A stretch of 20,582 nt of DNA, taken from NCBI GenBank assembly GCA_030652715.1, contig JAUSQB010000374.1, positions 1-20,582 on the forward strand. Direction: 5' to 3'. Positions 15,335-20,582 of the stretch are shown in pieces. The position numbers and the translations under genes were made by a program. Origin of the DNA: Rugosibacter sp. (lineage in GTDB: Bacteria; Pseudomonadota; Gammaproteobacteria; Burkholderiales; Rhodocyclaceae). Within the stretch, counting starts at the first letter, position 1. The number at the start of each line of letters is the position of its first letter. The notes beneath the pieces are model-generated. The model had not been told where the DNA came from, did not search any database, and worked only from the letters and a program-made list of their open reading frames with translations.

Positions 15335-16495
15335 ATGAATAATCCCATCCACGTCGTGCATCTGGTGTATCGCTTCGCCACCGGCGGGCTGGAGAATGTC
15401 ATCGTTCAGCTCGCCAATGGTCTGCCATCAACAGAGTTTCGCCATACGATCATGGCGATTAGCGAGGCCGACGCCACATTCGCTGCTCGCATTACGCGGT
15501 CGGATGTTGAAGTGATTGCCCTGCATAAACCCCCCGGCCAGCCCTTCAAGTTGTATCCGCAGGTTTATCGTTTGTTAAAGAAGCTCAAGCCCGATGTGCT
15601 GCATAGCTGCAATCTGGCTGCGATGGAATTTTCCCCCATGGCCGCGCTGGCAGGCGTGCCCTTGCGCGTGCATGCCGAGCATGGCTGGGATGTCGGCGAG
15701 CTGGGTGGCCAAAATTCCCGCTATCGTTTCTTGCGTCGGCTGTATAAACCCTTCGTGCATGAATTCATTGCCGTGGCCGAGCCGCAGCGGGATTATTTAA
15801 AAAACAGCATTGGCGTCTCCCTTGAGCATTTGCACTTCATTCCGAATGGCGTAGATACCGAGCGCTTTCGTCCTCGTCAAGATAATGACGCGCCGCCGGT
15901 TGGTTTTCCTTTTAGGCGCGGTGAACATTGGGTGATCGGCATGGTCGGGCGGCTCGCGCCCGTTAAAAATCCGCTATTGCTGGTCGAGGCGTTCGTGCAG
16001 TTGGTGACATCCCGCGCACCAGGCACCGAGCGCATGCGGCTGGCCATGGTTGGCGAAGGCCCCTTGCATGATCAAATAGTGAAACGCATTCAAATGGCTG
16101 GCCTGAGCGAGCAGGTCTGGTTAGCTGGTGTGCGGTCCGATATTCCCGAGCTCTTGCGCGCGATGGATTGCTTCGTTTTGCCCTCCTTGTCGGAAGCAAC
16201 CTCCTGCACCTTGCAAGAAGCCATGGCGACTGCGCTGCCAATTATCGCCACGCAAGTGGGCGGCAACGCCGCGCTGCTGGAAAATGGCCGGTATGGCGCT
16301 TTGGCCCCCTCAGAAGATGCATCGGCACTGGCAGCTGAGTTATTGAAACAGTACGGCCAGCAAGCTGAGGGCGATCATCTGGCCGCCAGAGAGTCCATCA
16401 TCCAGCGCTATGGGCTGCCTGCTGTGCTGGCACGTTATAGTGCAGTGTTTGGCTGTGCGGTGCAGCGCCAGTTGCAGCATGCGCATTCTGCTTGA
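15335..16495 (+). CDS. XrtA-associated glycosyltransferase, GT4 (TIGR03088 type)
   Basis: A 386-residue GT-B glycosyltransferase. The N-terminus IHVVHLVYRFATGGLENVIV, with its GGLEN glycine loop, is the signature of the second XrtA-associated transferase. The C-terminal domain has VIGMVGRLAPVKNPLLLVEA, a MVGEGPLHDQI segment and PSLSEATSCTLQEAMATALP, with the E-x7-E donor motif and flanking sequence. It is cytosolic or peripheral at the inner membrane and is expected to act in assembly of the repeat unit; donor and linkage are unknown. Its stop codon (16493-16495) overlaps the GAGGAGA ribosome-binding site of the next gene, so the two are likely coupled. Confidence 0.92.
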   Translation: MNNPIHVVHLVYRFATGGLENVIVQLANGLPSTEFRHTIMAISEADATFAARITRSDVEVIALHKPPGQPFKLYPQVYRLLKKLKPDVLHSCNLAAMEFSPMAALAGVPLRVHAEHGWDVGELGGQNSRYRFLRRLYKPFVHEFIAVAEPQRDYLKNSIGVSLEHLHFIPNGVDTERFRPRQDNDAPPVGFPFRRGEHWVIGMVGRLAPVKNPLLLVEAFVQLVTSRAPGTERMRLAMVGEGPLHDQIVKRIQMAGLSEQVWLAGVRSDIPELLRAMDCFVLPSLSEATSCTLQEAMATALPIIATQVGGNAALLENGRYGALAPSEDASALAAELLKQYGQQAEGDHLAARESIIQRYGLPAVLARYSAVFGCAVQRQLQHAHSA

Positions 16496-16500
16496 GGAGA
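16494..16500 (+). promoter_or_regulatory. Ribosome binding site deciding the start of the next glycosyltransferase
   Basis: GAGGAGA lies about 9 bases before GTG 16510 and overlaps the previous stop codon. The TTG at 16492 would precede this site, so GTG 16510 is the likely start. Confidence 0.7.
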
Positions 16501-16509
16501 AAGATTAGA

Positions 16510-17721
16510 GTGAAACGTCTCAAGATTCTCATGCTGACCCGTCTTTTCCCGAGCCATGCATTTCCGGCTTTTGGCACATTCTGCATAGAACGCGCCAAGG
16601 CGCTGGCTGTTCACGCCGATGTCCGCGTGATGGTACCCACACCCTATTACCCCAAGTGGCTGCCCGGGAAAGAAGACTGGAAAAAATGGACCCGCGTTGA
16701 GCGACAAGGCAGCGTAGAAAACAATATCCGCGTCACCTATCCGCGTTATGCCTCTGTGCCAGGCACAGCCACCTGGTTGCAGGGCGTGACCATGGCGCGT
16801 AGCGCACGCCGCGATCTTGAATCAAGCTATGGCGATTGGCAACCCGATGTGATTGATGGCCATTTTGCTTTTCCCGACGGCTATGCCGCCACTCGCCTGG
16901 GCCGTGCCATCGGAGCCCCAGTCATTGTAACCTGCCACGGCTCTGACCTGCGCCAATACCCCGATATCCCTGTCGCAGGTGCCATGACCCGATGGACATT
17001 ACGCCATGCTGATCGCGTCATTTCAGTCAGCTCGGACTTGATGCGGCGTAGCATAACGCTCGGTTGTCCAACGGAAAGAGCAGTTTTTTTAACCAACGGC
17101 GTTGATCCCTCGAAGTTTTCCGTGCGCGCGCAGAGCGATTGCCGTGCTCAACTCGGTTTGCCTCTGGATCGAAAAATAGGGGTGTATGTCGGCTTTCTGA
17201 TTGACCGCAAAGACCAATCTCTGATTCTGCATGCACTGGTTGAGCTTCGTCAGCAGGGAAAACCTGTTCCACTCATCGTGCTGGTAGGCGATGGCCCCAA
17301 CCGGCAACGACTGGAAAACGAAGTAGTCGTCTTGGGATTGCAAAACGATGTCATTCTGGCTGGCCAGCGTCGTCACGACGAAGTGGCACTCTGGATGGGG
17401 GCCGCCGATTGGCTGTTGTTATCCAGCAGTTCCGAAGGCTGGGCCACGGTGTATTTCGAAGCCATGGCCTGTGGTCGTCCGGTGCTGACATCCAATGTCA
17501 GCTCAGCCAAAGATGCGATTCATTCGCCGGAATTTGGCATGGTGGTTGAACCTCGAACGGCACAGGCATTTGCCGCAGCGATGAATGCCGCTTCATTAAA
17601 GACCTATGACGAAAACGTCATACGCCACTATGCCGAGCAAAATAGTTGGGAACAATGGGCAGGCAATGCCCTGAAATTATTTGAAAGCATTATTGAAAGT
17701 AAAAAACATGCTACCGGGTGA
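16510..17721 (+). CDS. Glycosyltransferase family 4 protein
   Basis: A 403-residue GT-B enzyme from GTG 16510. It begins KRLKILMLTRLFPSHAFPAF, then FGTFCIERAKAL, an N-terminal pattern of exopolysaccharide GT4 enzymes. The mid region has PVIVTCHGSDLRQYPDIPVA and the FLTNGVDPSKFS turn. The C-terminal domain has GVYVGFLIDRKDQSLILHAL, then VLVGDGPNRQRLE and the SSSEGWATVYFEAMACGRP donor motif (E-x7-E type). It presumably adds another sugar to the EPS repeat unit; specificity is unknown. This start is preferred over TTG 16492 because GAGGAGA lies correctly upstream and because the family begins right at the first beta strand. A 30-base gap separates it from the small ORF downstream. Confidence 0.9.
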   Translation: MKRLKILMLTRLFPSHAFPAFGTFCIERAKALAVHADVRVMVPTPYYPKWLPGKEDWKKWTRVERQGSVENNIRVTYPRYASVPGTATWLQGVTMARSARRDLESSYGDWQPDVIDGHFAFPDGYAATRLGRAIGAPVIVTCHGSDLRQYPDIPVAGAMTRWTLRHADRVISVSSDLMRRSITLGCPTERAVFLTNGVDPSKFSVRAQSDCRAQLGLPLDRKIGVYVGFLIDRKDQSLILHALVELRQQGKPVPLIVLVGDGPNRQRLENEVVVLGLQNDVILAGQRRHDEVALWMGAADWLLLSSSSEGWATVYFEAMACGRPVLTSNVSSAKDAIHSPEFGMVVEPRTAQAFAAAMNAASLKTYDENVIRHYAEQNSWEQWAGNALKLFESIIESKKHATG

Positions 17722-17740
17722 TGGCTTGGCATGCCTTGTT

Positions 17741-17746
17741 AAGGGG
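17741..17746 (+). promoter_or_regulatory. Ribosome binding site of the small membrane-protein ORF
   Basis: AAGGGG is followed after five bases by ATG 17752. Its near match to the site before the ligase gene supports real translation of the small ORF. Confidence 0.6.
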
Positions 17747-17751
17747 TAACA

Positions 17752-17925
17752 ATGGAAGCTTTTCTTCTTACGCTGGATGTCATTAGCCTGATTGGCCTGT
17801 GTATCGCGGTGATACGGGTTTCGCGTAGCAACAATCCTGAAGACATGGGGTGGTTTGCCTATTCAGTAACGCGGGTGCGCAAAAAAAAGACAACCTTTGT
17901 CAATCAAGGGGCTCCGCGTGCGTGA
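17752..17925 (+). CDS. 57-residue single-pass membrane protein, function unknown
   Basis: This short gene is easily missed. ATG 17752 has AAGGGG five bases upstream and the frame ends at TGA 17923-17925. The product starts MEAFLLTLDVISLIGLCIAV, one hydrophobic segment (about 3-21). A polar stretch follows (RVSRSNNPEDMGWFAYSVT), then a basic patch (RVRKKK, 42-47), so an N-out/C-in topology is likely. No PEP-CTERM motif or lipobox is seen. It fills the otherwise empty gap between a glycosyltransferase and the ligase. Its last 8 bases overlap the ligase start, so it probably couples ligase translation and may be a partner or small subunit of that membrane enzyme (inference). The KKK codons lie in an A8 run. 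I do not recognise its family. Confidence 0.65.
   Translation: MEAFLLTLDVISLIGLCIAVIRVSRSNNPEDMGWFAYSVTRVRKKKTTFVNQGAPRA
17906..17911 (+). promoter_or_regulatory. Ribosome binding site deciding the ligase start
   Basis: AAGGGG, six bases before GTG 17918, supports that start over TTG 17897. It lies inside the coding sequence of the small ORF. Confidence 0.65.
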
Positions 17926-19258
17926 TCTGATGTTTCTTGGGGCATTTCTGGTTCTGGTGCCTTTGGCATTCAGAAATACGTTTGTCGCCTACTTGATCTG
18001 GGGATGGACAGGGCTGATTGCCATTGAAAATTATCTGTATGGTTTTATGGCGCCAGTTAGGTTGAATTTCATTTTTGCCTTGATTACCTTCCTGATGATT
18101 TTGTTTAAAAAGGATACAGAGCGTGGAACGATGAAAGCCAATCCCACGCTGGTACTTTTAATCCTGTTTCTGATTCAGGGGAGCTTGACGGCGATTTTTG
18201 CTTACGATGACAATTCGCTTAACTGGGGCTTGTACGATCGTTTCTGGAAAGAGCTGGCATTTGCGCTGCTGATGCCTCTGGTTGTTGTCAAACGTTATCG
18301 AATCCATGTATTTGTGTTGGTCATGTGCCTGGGTATGGGGTTCCATGGACTCATTGATGGCCTGAAGTTTTTTTCCAGTGGCGGAGCGCATCTTGTCGCA
18401 GGATTCAGGAAGTTTGGCGACAATAATCACTTTGCTGTCATGCTGGTCATGGCAGTTCCCTTATTGCTTTACATGGCAAGTTACTCAAAAAGCCGTTGGC
18501 TCAGGTTGGCTTCCCTGGCAGTCGCGATTACCACCATCGCGGCGGTGATTGGCACTCACTCTCGCGGTGGTTTTGTCAGTATGGCGGCGGTTGGGCTGTG
18601 GCTGATCCTGACTAGCAGAAAAAAGCTCCCGGCGCTGACGGTATTCATTGTGGGGGTTGTTTTTGTCGTAGCCATTGCCCCTGCATCCTGGACGCAACGC
18701 ATGGAAACTATCCAGGAGGCGGGTCAAGATACTTCGTTCATGTCACGGGTGGAGGCCTGGCAGGTCAGCAGTGCCATTGCGCTGCATAATCCAGTCTTGG
18801 GGGGCGGGTTTCATGCCGTTGCAACGCAGCCCGTTTGGGATCGTTTCCGCGGACAAAAGGGGCTTTTGGGATTTATTGATACAGGACTTGAGTCCCAGAT
18901 TTTTCGCGCGGCGCATAGTGTTTATTTTGAAGTCTTGGGGGATATGGGATTTCTTGGATTTCTTATTTTCATGGGCTTGTTGTTCAATGCGCTAAAAAAC
19001 AGTGTCCAGATTAGCCGGATGGCACGACAGGGCGGCCCAGAGCTCGAGTGGGCGCTGGATCTTTCGCGGAGTTTGGCGGCCACTATTTTTGCGTTTCTGG
19101 TCGGTGGCCTGGCCGTGAGTATTGCCTATACCGAGTTCATTTACATGGCAGTGATGTTGATGGAAATCCTGCGGCAAGAAGTCAAGCGTGCTCTGATTGA
19201 GCAGCAGGAGAGTATTAAAAATCACTCGATGCAGCCAGCGCCGGTAGTGCACAATTAA
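17918..19258 (+). CDS. Exosortase A-associated O-glycosylation ligase / O-antigen ligase-like protein (TIGR03097 type)
   Basis: A 446-residue polytopic inner-membrane protein of the Wzy/WaaL superfamily. The start MRDLMFLGAFLVLVPLAFRN from GTG 17918 matches the usual family N-terminus, with AAGGGG six bases upstream. The next hydrophobic region has the family pattern WGWTGLIAIENYLYGFM. Between the membrane helices lie FGDNNHFAVMLVM (N169, N170, H171) and IGTHSRGGFVSM (H214, R216), motifs typical of this ligase family, then GGGFHAV and a large periplasmic loop. About ten or eleven membrane helices are expected. The family is named as a putative glycan ligase for PEP-CTERM proteins, but EPS polymerisation is equally possible; neither can be read from the sequence. 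It overlaps the small ORF by 8 bases and ends 48 bases before the first deacetylase. Confidence 0.9.
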   Translation: MRDLMFLGAFLVLVPLAFRNTFVAYLIWGWTGLIAIENYLYGFMAPVRLNFIFALITFLMILFKKDTERGTMKANPTLVLLILFLIQGSLTAIFAYDDNSLNWGLYDRFWKELAFALLMPLVVVKRYRIHVFVLVMCLGMGFHGLIDGLKFFSSGGAHLVAGFRKFGDNNHFAVMLVMAVPLLLYMASYSKSRWLRLASLAVAITTIAAVIGTHSRGGFVSMAAVGLWLILTSRKKLPALTVFIVGVVFVVAIAPASWTQRMETIQEAGQDTSFMSRVEAWQVSSAIALHNPVLGGGFHAVATQPVWDRFRGQKGLLGFIDTGLESQIFRAAHSVYFEVLGDMGFLGFLIFMGLLFNALKNSVQISRMARQGGPELEWALDLSRSLAATIFAFLVGGLAVSIAYTEFIYMAVMLMEILRQEVKRALIEQQESIKNHSMQPAPVVHN

Positions 19259-19306
19259 TGCGAAGTTCATCATGAATGACAACCGTCACCGCGAGGCAAA
19301 CCAATA

Positions 19307-20269
19307 ATGGATCTGATGCGTGACGTGCTGCAGGTGGTTGCACGGGGCAAGCTTTCCGTATTTCTGTTTCATAAAGTCCCCCCCTGCGCTGACCCGCTGC
19401 TTTCAGGGGACTTGGGCGAGGAACAGTTTGCACGCCTGCTCGATTTCATCAAGGAATATTTTTTGGTGTTACCGCTGGGCGATGCCGTTCAACACCTGCG
19501 AGCGGATACTCTGCCGCCGCGCAGCGCAGCGATAACATTCGATGACGGTTATCCTGAATGGCGTCATGGCGCAGCGCGGCTGCTCGAAGAAAAATCCTTG
19601 CCTGCGACATTTTTCATCACCACCGGCCAGTTTTTTGGCCGTCCCATGTGGAATGAACGGCTGGCGCAAATTGTGCGTGCCTGCACCGAGCCGGTGCTGG
19701 ATACAACCGCGATTCGTCTGCCACCGCTGCTGATGCAGACGCCTAAAGACAAGGAAAAATCCTTGCAGGCGCTGGAATTTCATTTCAAATATCTACCCCC
19801 CCTCGTGAGAGACCCGTTTCTAGAACAGCTCGAAGCGCAGGTTGGCGCATCCTCTTCGAGCGTTCCTGCGATGAGTGTTGATGATCTGGTGGCCATCAGC
19901 AATCGGGGCTTCGAGATTGGCGCGCATACGCTAGAGCACCCCATTCTCGGCTTGTGCGACACCGACCGCGCACGCGAAGAAATTGGCCAGACACGAGAGA
20001 TTCTGGAGGGGCTCATCAATAAGCCAGTGACGTCGTTTGCCTATCCCAACGGCCACCCAGGCGTCGATTTTTCACCGCATCATATTCAAATGGTCAAGCA
20101 GGCAGGGTATCGCTATGCCGTCACTACGCAATGGGGCGTGGCGAACAGCAAAACCTCGCCCTATCAAATTCCGCGCTTTACCCCGTGGGGCCCCTCGCGC
20201 ACAAGAATGACACTGCAACTCATCCGTAATTTCTATTCCACACCCGAACACCTGAAAGAGCTTGGCTGA
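19307..20269 (+). CDS. NodB-type polysaccharide deacetylase
   Basis: A 320-residue NodB-fold protein without a signal peptide. Motif 1 is ITFDDGYPEW (D79, D80), motif 2 is EIGAHTLEHPILG (H207, H211), and motif 3 is the FAYPNGHPG segment (244-252). About 125 residues separate motifs 1 and 2, including a low-complexity SSSSV run. The enzyme is expected to deacetylate N-acetylated sugars or related esters on the glycan. It differs in motif layout from the DUF3473-type enzyme at 9363, so the two are not simple copies. GAGG near 19292 lies a little far from ATG 19307. The stop overlaps the ATG of the next gene by one base (TGATG). Confidence 0.9.
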   Translation: MDLMRDVLQVVARGKLSVFLFHKVPPCADPLLSGDLGEEQFARLLDFIKEYFLVLPLGDAVQHLRADTLPPRSAAITFDDGYPEWRHGAARLLEEKSLPATFFITTGQFFGRPMWNERLAQIVRACTEPVLDTTAIRLPPLLMQTPKDKEKSLQALEFHFKYLPPLVRDPFLEQLEAQVGASSSSVPAMSVDDLVAISNRGFEIGAHTLEHPILGLCDTDRAREEIGQTREILEGLINKPVTSFAYPNGHPGVDFSPHHIQMVKQAGYRYAVTTQWGVANSKTSPYQIPRFTPWGPSRTRMTLQLIRNFYSTPEHLKELG

Positions 20270-20582
20270 TGTCCGTGGCAAAAACCGTTTTGCGCAAACT
20301 GTTGTATCGCACGGGTGTGCTGGGTCTGACGCATCGCCTGCGCAATCGCCGCACGCTCACCGTGTTCATGTTTCATCGTGTGTTGCCCAAACAGTCTGTC
20401 GAATATCAAAACGCTGAAAAAGAATTCACGTTTACTGTAGAAGGCTTTAGGCAGTGCCTCGATTTTATTCAACAGCATTACCACCTCGTTTCGCAAGCCG
20501 AGGTGACCGCCCACCTGAACGGCCAGCAGCGCTTGCCCCAACGCGCCGGGTTGATCACCTTTGACGACGGCTGGCGCGACAC
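20269..20582 (+). CDS. Second NodB-type polysaccharide deacetylase (3' end missing)
   Basis: The frame runs from ATG 20269 to the window edge with no stop, so only about 104 residues are visible. The product starts MSVAKTVLRKLLYRTGVLGL, then has TVFMFHRVLP, a region comparable to FLFHKVPP in the gene before it. It continues through FRQCLDFIQQHYHLVSQAEV to motif 1, GLITFDDGWRD, where the sequence ends. The similarity in order and motifs to the upstream gene suggests tandem paralogues, but they are clearly diverged. It starts at the last base of the previous stop codon, so translation is probably coupled. Later motifs cannot be checked. Confidence 0.85.
   Translation, partial: MSVAKTVLRKLLYRTGVLGLTHRLRNRRTLTVFMFHRVLPKQSVEYQNAEKEFTFTVEGFRQCLDFIQQHYHLVSQAEVTAHLNGQQRLPQRAGLITFDDGWRD

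Noticed and set aside
1..20582. CRISPR array, tRNA, rRNA, insertion sequence or attachment site
   Set aside because: No regularly spaced repeats, clover-leaf sequences, transposase motifs or flanking direct repeats were seen on either strand by eye.

Overview
The window reads as chromosomal DNA from a Gram-negative proteobacterium, most likely a betaproteobacterium; that placement is inferred from gene content and general protein style, not from a marker gene. All supported genes are on the + strand, and both ends are cut inside a gene.

Region 1 (1-3048) is metabolic and membrane flank: the 3' part of an MmgE/PrpD-family gene, a CitE/HpcH-type CoA-ester lyase that is probably co-transcribed with it, and an unrecognised ten-helix membrane protein apparently built from five repeats of a two-helix unit.

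Region 2 (3049-3410) is a 362-base gap. It holds a candidate sigma-70 promoter and two mutually exclusive dyads or hairpins, and is probably the control region of the cluster that follows.

Region 3 (3411-20582) is one long, tightly packed exopolysaccharide/exosortase-A (XrtA, PEP-CTERM) cluster. In order it encodes an outer-membrane export lipoprotein, a chain-length determinant, a tyrosine autokinase, a TIGR03016-type beta-barrel, an XrtA-associated ATPase, a DUF3473-type polysaccharide deacetylase, a FemAB-like protein, a TIGR03087-type glycosyltransferase, exosortase A fused to an EpsI domain, three more GT4 glycosyltransferases (the middle one TIGR03088-type), an unannotated 57-residue membrane protein, an O-antigen-ligase-like protein (TIGR03097-type), and two tandem NodB-type deacetylases, the last cut by the window edge. 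Several junctions overlap (ATGA at 9363 and 10190, 4 bases at 12502, 8 bases at 17918, 1 base at 20269), so translation is probably coupled along the operon.

The genes fit a Wzy-type EPS pathway. Glycosyltransferases build a lipid-linked glycan, the ligase/polymerase joins it, the chain-length protein and kinase set length, deacetylases modify it, and the export lipoprotein and beta-barrel carry it out. XrtA is expected to cut and anchor PEP-CTERM proteins made elsewhere. No PEP-CTERM substrate, initiating sugar-phosphate transferase, Wzx flippase, prsK/prsR regulators or asparagine-synthase-like gene is visible here. The cluster probably continues past 20582, and some parts may lie elsewhere in the genome.

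The least-described items are the small ORF at 17752-17925 with its A8 tract in a two-frame overlap, the repeat membrane protein at 1963-3048, the GGCTAT repeat encoding the kinase tyrosine tail, and the leader at 3222-3288. Family names (TIGRFAM-style) are recalled from known families; no search was run.
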